Notes: a model not told the origin generated them from the sequence alone. DNA of 64,000 nucleotides from Natrinema sp046097095 (GCF_046097095.1 NZ_CP175698.1:2914001-2978000), one strand, 5' to 3'. Numbered from the stretch's first letter, positions 1-9,195 are shown. Program-made: numbers and translations.

Positions 1-743
1 AGTCAATCGACTGGGACTGTACAGTCCATCGTGAATACGCGACTGAAAACCTCGGTCTAAAGCAACGGTTCGTAACTGGTCTTGAAACGATTTTCTCGAA
101 CGAGGATCGTGCAATTATTCTAGAAGACGATTGTGTGCCAAATCGGAGTTTTTTCAGATTCTGTGACATAATGCTGGAAGAGTACGAAGGTGATAAACGG
201 ATTTGGGATATCAGCGGGACGAATTATCTAGGAGAATGGCAGTCTGAACAACAGGATTATCATTTCTCGTACTACGGTGGGATTTGGGGCTGGGCCACTT
301 GGCGACAAACGTGGGAGAAGTACGACCCGGAAATGGATCTTTGGGGCCAAGAAACGGTGAAACGCCGTCTCCAGGATGTTCTTGCTAGCAGGAGCCAGTA
401 CGAGTATCTACGGACAGTATACGAGCGGACGTATGAGGGAGAGATTGAGACCTGGGACTACCAATGGGGATTCGCGAGACATATCAACTCTGGACTCTCT
501 GTCGTTCCTGCCCAGAACTTGGTAACAAACGTTGGGTTCGGAGATAATGCGACAAACACTACTGACGAAAGTTCAAATATGGCAAACATTCCTAGGGGAA
601 ATATTGAATTTCCTATCGATAGTCATGACTACGTAGCTGTCGATCGGAAATTCGATAGGGAGTTTCATAAACTGCGGACGTCATGGTGGGAACGGATAGC
701 TGCACTAAGATACTTCTCTGATGCTGTTTTACGGAGAATCTAG
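1..743 (+). CDS. Glycosyltransferase-like protein, 5' truncated by window edge
   Basis: The reading frame is open from base 3, so the gene begins upstream of the window; 246 residues are visible. The segment carries EDDCVP (an acidic DxD-like motif preceded by hydrophobic residues) and, further on, GGIWGWATWRQTW. This combination is typical of GT-A-fold sugar transferases related to the GNT-I/hemolytic-protein-like families that bind a nucleotide sugar and metal. An internal GTG at 135 is not a convincing start because the conserved acidic motif lies just before it. Its stop overlaps the stop of the convergent FkbM-type gene by three bases. The base composition is AT-richer than the rest of the window, suggesting a recently acquired surface-glycan gene. 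The sugar and acceptor are unknown. Confidence 0.7.
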   Translation, partial: SIDWDCTVHREYATENLGLKQRFVTGLETIFSNEDRAIILEDDCVPNRSFFRFCDIMLEEYEGDKRIWDISGTNYLGEWQSEQQDYHFSYYGGIWGWATWRQTWEKYDPEMDLWGQETVKRRLQDVLASRSQYEYLRTVYERTYEGEIETWDYQWGFARHINSGLSVVPAQNLVTNVGFGDNATNTTDESSNMANIPRGNIEFPIDSHDYVAVDRKFDREFHKLRTSWWERIAALRYFSDAVLRRI

Positions 744-1423
744 TTTCCATCGGAAATTGCTGTTAATACATGAATGCCTCTGTCTTCGTATTCCGTTTTC
801 TTATCTACGACATTGTACCCAGCGTTTTTTAAAGCGATACGGACATCTGACTCGGGTGAGTCAAATATGCCATGTGTCTCAACGATAATGGTATTCGGTT
901 TTTGAGAAAGGTCGTTAATAATATCAATTTCTGCCCCTTCGCAGTCAAGAATGAGCGCGTCGCACTCTGGAAGTTCATCCGCCGAAACTGTATTTGCGCT
1001 ACCTGGGTCGCCGTATATATTCATACTTTTTGAAACAACCGCGTGATTTACATTCGTCCATTTAGATACTTGCGCGAGTTCTAGTGTTTCTTGAACAAGC
1101 TTTGCCTGGTCCCGACTTCCTTCGTATACCCAGACCTGGCCAGTTGGGCCGGTTGAGTTTGCAGCGACCACGCCGGAAACCCCCCGACCACCACCAACGA
1201 CGACGCATCTGTCGGAAGTCATAATGGCATTCCGGAGGGCAGAAATAAGTGCTCCTTCATAGTCTGGCTGTTCGTCAGTGATATCAAAAAGTGCCCGATC
1301 TCGGACAGGTACACCATTATAGACACCAATCTTTCGTGGAAGATGAGGGCGTATGTAATTGTCATATGCTGAGCGGATTTTCGAATAAAGTATAGATCGT
1401 TCCAGAAACGTAGGCCGTTCCAT
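740..1423 (-). CDS. FkbM-family SAM-dependent methyltransferase
   Basis: The protein has about 227 residues from the ATG at 1423; a GTG at 1468 would add 15 residues. It contains a glycine-rich SAM-binding loop (VVGGGRGVSG) and the later motif LDCEGAEIDI, which matches the DxEGAE signature of FkbM-type methyltransferases. These enzymes usually O-methylate sugars or small molecules. Here it lies among glycosyltransferases, so methylation of a surface glycan is the likely role (inference). It converges on the truncated glycosyltransferase with overlapping stops and is followed upstream by the asparagine-synthase-like gene on the same strand. The family is clear from the motifs; the substrate is not. 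Confidence 0.75.
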   Translation of the reverse strand: MERPTFLERSILYSKIRSAYDNYIRPHLPRKIGVYNGVPVRDRALFDITDEQPDYEGALISALRNAIMTSDRCVVVGGGRGVSGVVAANSTGPTGQVWVYEGSRDQAKLVQETLELAQVSKWTNVNHAVVSKSMNIYGDPGSANTVSADELPECDALILDCEGAEIDIINDLSQKPNTIIVETHGIFDSPESDVRIALKNAGYNVVDKKTEYEDRGIHVLTAISDGN

Positions 1424-1522
1424 ACGTAGCCCAGCGGTGACCGAATATTGATTCCTTCGGTTTCTCACCTAATGATGGGTTCTAACTGTTCCTGTGGAAT
1501 AATATTTGTCATCCTTATTAAT

Positions 1523-3244
1523 TTAGTCAACGTACTCTTGAAGCCAAATTTCGATTGTAGAAAGTTTCGCAAGCGGATCAATATGGTCCTTTGTAGAAGA
1601 TAGATGCTCCGTGCGGAGATCGCTTACCGCATCCGCGTTTATGAACTCTCGATACATTACGTCATTGAGATAGGGATCGACAGTATCTTGGAGAATACTA
1701 CTCTCTCGATACCATTTCCCCTGAAGGGACTGCGAACTCTTTTTTATCCCTTTTTTATACTTCTCGGCCATATCATGTAGGTAAACAGACCTCTTCGGCG
1801 GAAAGCCTGTTCGTTCATACGATACTTGTTCAATACCGCTAGCGTGTCGACGAACAAGTTCTAACTTCAGTTTCGACATACTATGGCTGAAGATTCTCCC
1901 GTATTCGGCAACAGGGCCCCACCGGTACGCAGGTGGAACAGGGGTTGACTTCTCAATCACGCGGGTATCTGCATGGATACAGCGGAAGCCTGCCACTGTT
2001 CTTTCGATATTCCCTCTCGCATGACCGTTCGAATAATAATTCCTAAGTATCAGATCGGTCGACCGTGCATACTCCGTATCATGTTCTGATTTTCTATACT
2101 CCGTTGCAATGGTATCTCGTATATCGGGTGCATCGGTTAAGATTTGGTCCGATATGTCTGATGACCAGTACGACGAAAGCTTCTTTATCGGATTACCGCA
2201 ACAAATATCATGAGGAATATCCTCGCCAAAGAGTTCCCCCTGGCCTGCTCCCCAGAAAACGACATCAAGTTCGTCAGAGAACTGTTTTAGCTTTCCTGAT
2301 ATACCATGGAACTCATGCCATGATTGGAGTCCGCTTGTCCGTCGTATCGCTTCTTCCATGAATTTCGCAGTAGATTGTGGATCATACTCGAGAGATGTAT
2401 TATCGATCCCAATTCTATCGGCCAACTGCCTTGCAAGCTCGAGATTTACTCCACCGCCAGGATTAGCGTCGTACGTGTACGACGTTAGATCGCTCTCGTA
2501 CTCCGCTAGTACTCCACTTAATAACCGACTGTCAAGTCCTCCTGAAAGGTATGTTCCTACACGAGCCTCGTCAGGAACAGTTTCCACAGCATCGGATGTC
2601 GCGCTGGTAAACGTATTATAAACGTCAGATACGTAGTTTGCGTCCGAAACAGTTGCGTTAAACTGCCAGTACCGTTTTGTTTCAAGTGTGTGATCAGACC
2701 ACCGAAGATATGAGCTGACTGGAAGACAGTTGATTCCACAGACGAGAGTTTTTTCTCCCCAAGAAAACCCAGTCTGGAGCATCTCACTTATTGCTCGCGT
2801 ATTGACGCTGGGATCGTCAAGCGCCGGGACGAGTGCACCAGGATGTGTAGAGAAAGCACCTTCGCGATGTGGCGTATAATAGATGGGTCTGGATCCGATC
2901 TTGTCAGAGGCAATAATAAGCTCGTCGTCCGTTGCAACGGCTAGTGCAAAGGATCCACTCAACAGAGCGAGAGTTTCATCTGGTTTCTCGACAACTGCTT
3001 CAAGAATGCCCTCCAAACTCGCATCACTATTCGGGTGAAGTATGTAGCCATAAACCATGCCTTCGATCCAGTCAGTTGAGACGACGGACCAATCACCCGG
3101 ATCTCGATCTCCGTGATGATAGAAGCCAAGTTGAAACGTGTCCGTGTGCGACTCATCGTACTCATACCACGATTCATATTGAAACCGCTCTTTAGAGGAG
3201 AAGACAGGAGATTTTCCTGTGGAGTCCCCAATCAATTCGACCAT
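1523..3244 (-). CDS. Asparagine synthase-like protein lacking the N-terminal Cys
   Basis: The protein has 573 residues from the ATG at 3244; the TTG one codon upstream is less likely. The C-terminal half holds the ATP-pyrophosphatase loop SGGLDS (residues 234-239), followed by a typical asparagine-synthase synthetase domain. The N-terminal part resembles the class II glutamine amidotransferase fold (LLSGSFALAVATDD, then DKIGSRPIYY), but the protein starts MVELIGDS, so the catalytic Cys2 is absent. It therefore probably uses free ammonia or another amine, or amidates or adenylates a glycan or lipid acid group. Such homologues are common in prokaryotic surface-polysaccharide clusters. It sits between the FkbM-type and GT4 genes on the same strand, in the AT-rich part of the window. 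Confidence 0.8.
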   Translation of the reverse strand: MVELIGDSTGKSPVFSSKERFQYESWYEYDESHTDTFQLGFYHHGDRDPGDWSVVSTDWIEGMVYGYILHPNSDASLEGILEAVVEKPDETLALLSGSFALAVATDDELIIASDKIGSRPIYYTPHREGAFSTHPGALVPALDDPSVNTRAISEMLQTGFSWGEKTLVCGINCLPVSSYLRWSDHTLETKRYWQFNATVSDANYVSDVYNTFTSATSDAVETVPDEARVGTYLSGGLDSRLLSGVLAEYESDLTSYTYDANPGGGVNLELARQLADRIGIDNTSLEYDPQSTAKFMEEAIRRTSGLQSWHEFHGISGKLKQFSDELDVVFWGAGQGELFGEDIPHDICCGNPIKKLSSYWSSDISDQILTDAPDIRDTIATEYRKSEHDTEYARSTDLILRNYYSNGHARGNIERTVAGFRCIHADTRVIEKSTPVPPAYRWGPVAEYGRIFSHSMSKLKLELVRRHASGIEQVSYERTGFPPKRSVYLHDMAEKYKKGIKKSSQSLQGKWYRESSILQDTVDPYLNDVMYREFINADAVSDLRTEHLSSTKDHIDPLAKLSTIEIWLQEYVD

Positions 3245-3333
3245 CAATCATAGAGGGCGATTCAAAGATGATAAAATCTGGTTTTATCGGACATACCTAA
3301 ACATACATGAATCCCCACCGAAGACAACCAAAA

Positions 3334-4581
3334 TTAGCCGATCATACCCCGGTAAACACCAAGATATTTCTCAGCAATATCTGCCATTTTGTATTGATCT
3401 GCTGCACGCTCTCGTGCCATCTTACCGAGGGAGGAACTCCTCGAATCGTCTTCTATCACCCATCGGATTCCCGTTTGAAGATCATCTATGTCATATGGAT
3501 CCGCGAGATAACCGCTTTCTTTATGATCAATAATATCCCTCGGGCCAGTTGCATCGAATGCGACGACAGGGGTACCGCATGCAAGTGATTCCGAAACGGT
3601 TTGACCGAATCCTTCATACCGCGACGGGACCACCATTGCATCGGCTGCACTATATAATAGTGCAAGGCTAGCATCGTCGTGGAGATACCCGACATAATTC
3701 GACGGAAAACCGAAATCGGGCGGTTCCTTTGGCTCGTCGGATCCGAATATCACTACCTCCATCTCCTTGAGTGAGGATGATAGGTTCTTGAGCGCCGCCT
3801 GGAGTAGATCTGCGCCTTTGCGGTGATCTCCCATCGGATCCACCGCACCGAACAGTAGAAGGCGTTTTTCAGTCGGTAGATCGAACAACTCCCGCCCCAG
3901 CGAGCTATCTCGAGGCTTGTAGATATCAGTATCGAGCGCGTTCGGAATCACTTCAATTCGGTGATTGCCGAATAACGAGCTTCTACGAGCTTGATCGGCC
4001 AGCCATGTGCTTGGAGTAACGACCGTTAGATCAAGGTCGTCCCAATGGTGATTCTTCCGATGCCAGGTTAGTCGTGAGAGATCGTAGTCGAAGTTGCTAT
4101 CGAGTTGTGGACAGGATCCACAGTTTGATTCAAAACCATCACAGCCGTACGCGTAATGACAGCCGCCGGTGAGCGCACTCATATCAGGGAGCCGCCAGAC
4201 GACTGGTCGGTCGATGTTGCCGATCGATCGGATCGACATCGTTCCTCGTCCCATCCAGTTCAGATGGACGACGTCCGGATCGATTGTCTCAATCCGTCGG
4301 TTCATCCGTTCGGGGAGCCAGTTGACCATGAACCCGCTTTGCTCCCCGTAGAGGCGAAGTGGCAGCATGTCCACGTGTGGTCGAGCGAGGCTCCACGCCG
4401 TTTCTAGCTTCGACTCCGGACCCGATATCGTGGCATCGCTAGTCGACTTCTCCTGAGCGAGCATGTGGGAATCGACGCCGATCGATCTCAGTGCATGGTG
4501 AATCCGTTTCGTCGCCGTCGCTGAGCCGCCGGTATCCGAGGCGTTTACGAGCAGTGGACGAACGTCTATATCTTCGGACAT
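3334..4581 (-). CDS. GT4-family glycosyltransferase (GT-B fold)
   Basis: This 415-residue protein starts at the ATG at 4581. The C-terminal nucleotide-sugar domain shows VVPSRYEGFGQTVSESLACG, the E-x7-E motif of retaining GT4 enzymes. The N-terminal half has a cysteine-rich segment (GGCHYAYGCDGFESNCGSCP) that recurs in a GT4 subgroup found in polysaccharide clusters. It has no membrane segment, so it would act at the cytoplasmic face, adding a sugar to a lipid-linked glycan. It is oriented with the asparagine-synthase-like and FkbM-type genes and 350 bp from the AglG-like gene. Donor and acceptor cannot be read from the sequence. Confidence 0.85.
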   Translation of the reverse strand: MSEDIDVRPLLVNASDTGGSATATKRIHHALRSIGVDSHMLAQEKSTSDATISGPESKLETAWSLARPHVDMLPLRLYGEQSGFMVNWLPERMNRRIETIDPDVVHLNWMGRGTMSIRSIGNIDRPVVWRLPDMSALTGGCHYAYGCDGFESNCGSCPQLDSNFDYDLSRLTWHRKNHHWDDLDLTVVTPSTWLADQARRSSLFGNHRIEVIPNALDTDIYKPRDSSLGRELFDLPTEKRLLLFGAVDPMGDHRKGADLLQAALKNLSSSLKEMEVVIFGSDEPKEPPDFGFPSNYVGYLHDDASLALLYSAADAMVVPSRYEGFGQTVSESLACGTPVVAFDATGPRDIIDHKESGYLADPYDIDDLQTGIRWVIEDDSRSSSLGKMARERAADQYKMADIAEKYLGVYRGMIG

Positions 4582-4933
4582 GGTCGAGACGAGGGACGAG
4601 CAGCCGAACCAACTGCGTCTACGAGAAGCGTTCTCGGGTTTCGAACAAAAACGTTCTCATCGAACGAATCGATTAAGCACCTCTACTCATGGACATTCAC
4701 ATCTGGCCGCCGCGATAGCTTCGCAAGTAAAGATAGCCAATTTCTGCGAGTTTCGCTCGGGTTCCCCTCGAAGGACGAATTAGACACGTTAGATACCCTC
4801 ATATGTCCACCCTGGGGAGTTTATATCCATGAGTCGAGTTTATTAACGCTTTCAAAAATTTCGATACTATGGTCATTTCTGATTCGATTTGCCTCCAACC
4901 CAGATCGAGGATGAGCGTCGCTTCAAGACCCTC
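4582..4933. other. Intergenic gap with AT-rich stretch
   Basis: These 352 bases lie between the GT4 gene and the end of the AglG-like gene. Both flanking genes are on the minus strand, so the gap contains the GT4 promoter region and the end of the aglG transcript. The part from about 4815 to 4870 is very rich in A and T (TTTATATCC, TTATTAACG, CAAAAATTTCG). No reading frame of convincing length or tRNA fold was seen. Confidence 0.5.
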
Positions 4934-5893
4934 TCATACGGGTTCCATAGCATTGCCGGTCGTGGCCAGCTGTGAGCGGTCGACTCGGAGAACCCCGTAT
5001 AGATATCCCAGACCGACCGTAACAGTGAAGATGCTAATTGCAATTAACTGTTTCACTTTCGAGATAGATGGGTCAGAGAGGAGTTCCATCAACCGTATCG
5101 GAACGAACGTGAACATGAGCTGTGCCAAGTACTGATTCTTGTCCCCCTTTGCTTCGGGCAACAGCAGATCCATAATCCGTTTCGAGTACCCTTGCCAGAA
5201 CGACCGGCCGACGAGCCACCGAAAATCGCCACGATAGTTGAACAGTTTGTGGTGTACCACTGCGTCAGTGTTGTATATCACACCTTTGCCGTACTTATTT
5301 GCCATCCGAATACAAACCGGTGCTTCGTGGGCCTGGATATGGCGGTCGCCCTGCCGACCAGTATTTTCGTCGTATCCCCCAACGCTCAGGAACACGTCGC
5401 GCTGAAAGGAGATATTTGAGCCGTAAGTGTTCCGCAGTTCTTCCATATGCTCGCCCATCCCACGTTCGTCACAGCCAACTAACCAGTAGAATTCTTCTGG
5501 GAAGAAGTCCGGCTTCTCAGTTACCCAATCTGGTGCGACATGGCCGCCGACTGCGATCGCGTTGGTCTCTTGGTAGACTCGAACTATCTCTGCAATCCAA
5601 TCTTCCTCAGCAACGGCATCGTCATCAATAAACGCGACGATCTCACCAGACGCGAGTTTTGCCCCCTTCGTCCGACTGTGCGAGATTCCCTGGTTCTCGT
5701 TATTGCAGTGGAAAACTGCGTCATCGAGATCGCCGTAGTCTTCTTGAACCTGCTCAAACACGTCTTCATTCCCGTCAACGACGAGCACGACCTCGAGCGG
5801 CTCGTACGTCTGTGCGAGGATGCTGTCGACGCACTCGGAAAAGACATCGTAGCGGTCCATCGCGTAGGTACAGATGACGACGGAGACCTTCAT
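4934..5893 (-). CDS. aglG: GT2 glycosyltransferase, AglG-like (N-glycosylation)
   Basis: This is a 319-residue protein from the ATG at 5893. The N-terminus (MKVSVVICTYAMDRYDVFSE) and the acidic motif FIDDDAVAEEDW match inverting GT2 enzymes and closely recall Haloferax AglG, the dolichol-phosphate-linked glucuronosyltransferase of the N-glycan pathway. A hydrophobic stretch near the C-terminus (LIAISIFTVTVGLGYLYGV) would anchor it at the membrane. It is divergent from aglB, 173 bp away, and shares with it an identical 12-base upstream box at the same distance, which supports a joint role. The sugar specificity is inferred only from resemblance; another GT2 such as AglI or AglE is possible. 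Confidence 0.7.
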   Translation of the reverse strand: MKVSVVICTYAMDRYDVFSECVDSILAQTYEPLEVVLVVDGNEDVFEQVQEDYGDLDDAVFHCNNENQGISHSRTKGAKLASGEIVAFIDDDAVAEEDWIAEIVRVYQETNAIAVGGHVAPDWVTEKPDFFPEEFYWLVGCDERGMGEHMEELRNTYGSNISFQRDVFLSVGGYDENTGRQGDRHIQAHEAPVCIRMANKYGKGVIYNTDAVVHHKLFNYRGDFRWLVGRSFWQGYSKRIMDLLLPEAKGDKNQYLAQLMFTFVPIRLMELLSDPSISKVKQLIAISIFTVTVGLGYLYGVLRVDRSQLATTGNAMEPV

Positions 5894-5916
5894 CGAAGAC
5901 GCGTTTCGGTGAGTCG

Positions 5917-5928
5917 AGAATAAGCCTT
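5917..5928 (-). promoter_or_regulatory. Promoter-like box of aglG
   Basis: On the minus strand this reads AAGGCTTATTCT. It ends 23 bases before the ATG at 5893, which is the position expected for a TATA/BRE element of a leaderless haloarchaeal transcript. The same 12-mer occurs before aglB at the same distance. Confidence 0.6.
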
Positions 5929-5989
5929 TTCCTTCGGGATACTATTTTGCCCGCCACAAATAGATACAATAGACCGTCGCGAGAGCAAC

Positions 5990-6017
5990 ACTGTTTGAAG
6001 ACTGGATATCAAACAGT
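5990..6017. promoter_or_regulatory. Inverted repeat between divergent aglG and aglB promoters
   Basis: Nine-base arms ACTGTTTGA (5990-5998) and TCAAACAGT (6009-6017) are perfect reverse complements separated by ten bases. The site lies between the two promoter boxes, nearer to aglB, and could be an operator acting on one or both genes. Protein binding is an inference. Confidence 0.45.
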
Positions 6018-6031
6018 CGCGAATAGATGAC

Positions 6032-6043
6032 AAGGCTTATTCT
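6032..6043 (+). promoter_or_regulatory. Promoter-like box of aglB
   Basis: AAGGCTTATTCT ends 23 bases before the aglB ATG at 6067, matching the TATA/BRE position of a leaderless transcript. It is identical in sequence and spacing to the box before aglG. Confidence 0.6.
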
Positions 6044-6066
6044 TCGCTTGGAGTTGGTACACCGTA

Positions 6067-8970
6067 ATGAGTACGGACACTGAACGTGTCGAGGAGGGAA
6101 CCGCAACCTCCTTCCTCGAGTCGTGGCGCGACTGGTATCACCTCCCCGTCCTCGGGGTCGTGATGCTGTTTATGGTCTGGGTGCGTACCCAGTCATACAG
6201 CCGGTTCGTTACAGACGATGGCGCGCCCGCACTGGCGGGCGTCGACTCGTGGTATCACTGGCGGACGATCCGATGGACGGCTGAGAACTACCCCCATACG
6301 ATGCCGTACGAGGTCTGGACGGGGTTTCCGTCCGGTAGCTACGTGGGCCAGTTCGGTACCCTGTACGACCAACTGATCGTCACCGCGGCGATGATCGTCG
6401 GCCTCGGCGATCCCTCGACCCAGACGCTGTACGCGGTTGCACTCCTTTCGATTCCCGTCATGGCCGCGCTCACCGCTATCCCGGTTTTCTACGCCGGCCG
6501 CCGACTCGGCGGGACGCTCGGTGGACTTGTTTCCGTGATCGTGCTCGCGCTCGTGAAGGGGCAGTTCCTCGCGCGCTCGACGGTCGGTCAACTCGACCAC
6601 CACGTCGGCGAGATCCTCTTTATGGCGATCGCCGTCGTTGCGATGATGGTCTCCCTCACCGCTGGCGAGCGTGAGAAGCCGATTTACGAACTGATCGCCG
6701 ACCGCGATTGGACTGCCCTCCGTACCCCCACGATCTACAGCGTTCTCGCCGGCGTCGCCCTCACGCTCTACATCTGGATCTGGCCGGCCGGGGTTCTGCT
6801 GATCGGCATCTTCGGCGTCTACTTCGCCGTCCAACTCATCCTCGACTACGTCCGCGGCGTCTCCCCGGACCACATCGCCTTCGTCGGTGCGGTCAGCATG
6901 GGCGTCACGGCGATCCTGACGACGTTGCTCATCGAGCGAATTGGTATTGGAGTCACTGGGTTCACATTACTTCAGCCGTTGACCGCTCTCCTCGTGGCCA
7001 TCGGCTGTGTCTTCATGGCCTGGTTCGCCCGCGAGTGGAACAACCGTGGCATAGAGCGCCGCTACTACCCGGCCGCGATCATCGGCATCGCCATCGTCGG
7101 CCTACTCGTTATGCGGGTCGCACTGCCTACCCTCTACAGTACGTTCATCGGAAACCTTACGGGCCGCCTCATCCCGCTCAATCCCAGTACGGGGACGCTC
7201 ACCATCGTCGAGGCCCAGCCGCCCGAGGACTTCTTCAACCGCGTCTTTACCGAGTTCGGCGCGGCGTTTTACACGATGCTCGCCGGCCTCGCGTTCCTCG
7301 TGATCCGACCGCTGTTCGGCCGGAAGTTCCGGGCCGAACACACGCTCATGATCGTCTGGTCGCTGTTTCTCATCAGCATGGCCGCGACGCAGGTCCGGTT
7401 CATGTACTACCTGCTGCTTGCGGTCGCGGTCGTCAACGCGGCGTTCGTCGCTGAACTCGTCCAACTCTTTAATCTCGACCTCGAGAGCAGCCTCTCCTCG
7501 CTCAAGCAGATCGAGACCTACCAGGTGATCGTCGTCCTCCTCGTCGTTTTGCTTCTCTTTGCGCCCTTGCTGCCGCCGCTCGCCCAGGCGACGGCCTGGC
7601 AGCAGGCTGAAGCTACGGGGCCGCATGGCAGCGCGATGACGTGGGACAGCTCGAACGAGTGGCTCCAAGAGAACACACCCGCGCCGGGCAATTACGGCGG
7701 GGCGAACAACGCTGACCAGCTTGATTACTACGGGACATACACACCCGGCGATGACAACTATGACTATCCTAAGGGTGCATACGGCGTCATGTCGTGGTGG
7801 GACTACGGCCATCTGATAACCACACAGGCCGAGCGAATTCCCCACTCGAACCCATTCCAGCAGAACGCGCGATCCTCGTCGGCCTTCTTCACCGCCGAGT
7901 TCGAGCAGCGCGGTGAGCTGATCATGGAGGCGATCGCGGAGGGCGAGCCCGTCGTCGGCAACTCGACTGACGAACTCCGGCAGGCGGTGTCGGACAACGA
8001 GTCCGGCGAGCCGATCAAGTACGTGATGATCGACGATCAGATGGCTGGCGGGAAATTCAGCGCGATCACACGGTGGACCGAGCCCGGCTACAGCCACTAC
8101 GTCTCCAACGAGCAGTTCCGATTCGGGAACCAGACGACACAACTGCCGACCACGAACGAAAACTACGACAATACGACGCTCTCGTCGTTGTATCTCCAAG
8201 ATGCGGAAGGAATGGAACACTATCGGTTAGTCCACGAAAACGCCAAATACTCGATTGTCGGCGGGATGGCATTCGGACAACAGAAAATCCCCCAATACTC
8301 ACTGCCGCTCCGGGGATCCGGCTGGGACAACCAGACGCAAGCGCTTCAACGCCAACTCTCGCAGGCCCGCAATAACAATCAGGTCTATCGAGGGCTTGGT
8401 CGGCCTATCTGGGATGCCCATGTCGTCTCGTCAGTGAAAACCTTCGAGCGCGTTGAAGGGGCGACGATCACCGGCAGTGTTGCCGATGCCGCAGGCATTG
8501 ACGCTGAAAACGCCACCGCCGTGGCTGCGGTCGAACTCGAGACCAACACCGGCCGGACGTTCACCTATAGACAACAAGCCGATGTCTCCGAGAACGGGAG
8601 CTTCGAGTTGACGGTCCCGTACGCGACCAACGACGAACTCACCGTCGAAGACGGCTACACGAACAGCAGCGTCGAGGCGACCGGCAACTACACCGTCAAC
8701 GTCATCACCGCCGAGAATGGCAGTATCAGCCAGTACAGCGGGCAGACGGCTGTGCCCGAGCCCGCGGTGATCAACGGCGAGACGGTCGACGTCTCCCTCG
8801 AGGAAGTCGAGAACCCGTCGGACAACGAGAGTGCCGGCAACGAGAGCACCGGCAACGAAACCGACACCGACGGTACCGGTTCGGGCGACTCCTCTTCGTC
8901 GGCGGACGGAACGGCCGACAACGGGACCGCCGCCTCGCTCGAGCGGATCGCAGCGAAGCCGGCCCGCTGA
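6067..8970 (+). CDS. aglB: Oligosaccharyltransferase AglB
   Basis: This 967-residue STT3-family enzyme moves the lipid-linked glycan to Asn in N-x-S/T sequons on the outer side of the membrane. The N-terminal half is polytopic. Its first external loop has GVDSWYHWR, containing the metal-binding Asp region. The catalytic WWDYG signature is at residues 577-581 in the extracellular domain. The C-terminal tail is rich in Ser, Asp and Asn and carries several sequons of its own (NES, NES, NET, NGT). The length is in the range of haloarchaeal AglB proteins. It faces the AglG-like gene across a shared promoter region, so the two probably work in one N-glycosylation pathway for S-layer and pilin or archaellin proteins. 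Confidence 0.95.
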   Translation: MSTDTERVEEGTATSFLESWRDWYHLPVLGVVMLFMVWVRTQSYSRFVTDDGAPALAGVDSWYHWRTIRWTAENYPHTMPYEVWTGFPSGSYVGQFGTLYDQLIVTAAMIVGLGDPSTQTLYAVALLSIPVMAALTAIPVFYAGRRLGGTLGGLVSVIVLALVKGQFLARSTVGQLDHHVGEILFMAIAVVAMMVSLTAGEREKPIYELIADRDWTALRTPTIYSVLAGVALTLYIWIWPAGVLLIGIFGVYFAVQLILDYVRGVSPDHIAFVGAVSMGVTAILTTLLIERIGIGVTGFTLLQPLTALLVAIGCVFMAWFAREWNNRGIERRYYPAAIIGIAIVGLLVMRVALPTLYSTFIGNLTGRLIPLNPSTGTLTIVEAQPPEDFFNRVFTEFGAAFYTMLAGLAFLVIRPLFGRKFRAEHTLMIVWSLFLISMAATQVRFMYYLLLAVAVVNAAFVAELVQLFNLDLESSLSSLKQIETYQVIVVLLVVLLLFAPLLPPLAQATAWQQAEATGPHGSAMTWDSSNEWLQENTPAPGNYGGANNADQLDYYGTYTPGDDNYDYPKGAYGVMSWWDYGHLITTQAERIPHSNPFQQNARSSSAFFTAEFEQRGELIMEAIAEGEPVVGNSTDELRQAVSDNESGEPIKYVMIDDQMAGGKFSAITRWTEPGYSHYVSNEQFRFGNQTTQLPTTNENYDNTTLSSLYLQDAEGMEHYRLVHENAKYSIVGGMAFGQQKIPQYSLPLRGSGWDNQTQALQRQLSQARNNNQVYRGLGRPIWDAHVVSSVKTFERVEGATITGSVADAAGIDAENATAVAAVELETNTGRTFTYRQQADVSENGSFELTVPYATNDELTVEDGYTNSSVEATGNYTVNVITAENGSISQYSGQTAVPEPAVINGETVDVSLEEVENPSDNESAGNESTGNETDTDGTGSGDSSSSADGTADNGTAASLERIAAKPAR

Positions 8971-9086
8971 CGGAGACCGCTACCAGCCGACAGAATCGGT
9001 TCAGAAGGACGAACATTTTTGCCGGCGGTTGAGAAGCACCGTGTAGACGGTAAGTAGTAGCTCGCGGGCGGAGTATTCTCGCCGAC

Positions 9087-9112
9087 GGCCATCGAGGGAG
9101 CCCTCGATGGCC
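9087..9112. repeat. Perfect 12-bp palindrome downstream of aglB
   Basis: GGCCATCGAGGG and CCCTCGATGGCC form a perfect 12-base-pair stem with a 2-base loop. It lies about 115 bases after the aglB stop and 125 before the next small gene. It may help end aglB transcription or be a protein-binding site; no T-run of note follows it. Confidence 0.5.
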
Positions 9113-9195
9113 ACTATTTGAGATCGATTCTGAGTTCAATCTCCGACTTCAGTTCCGACGTTCGTTGATCCATAATAATACATATGCGCAAGCAT

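Noticed and set aside
4582..4933. tRNA or other structured RNA in the gap
   Set aside because: No cloverleaf, T-loop GTTC motif with matching arms or conserved RNA pattern was found.
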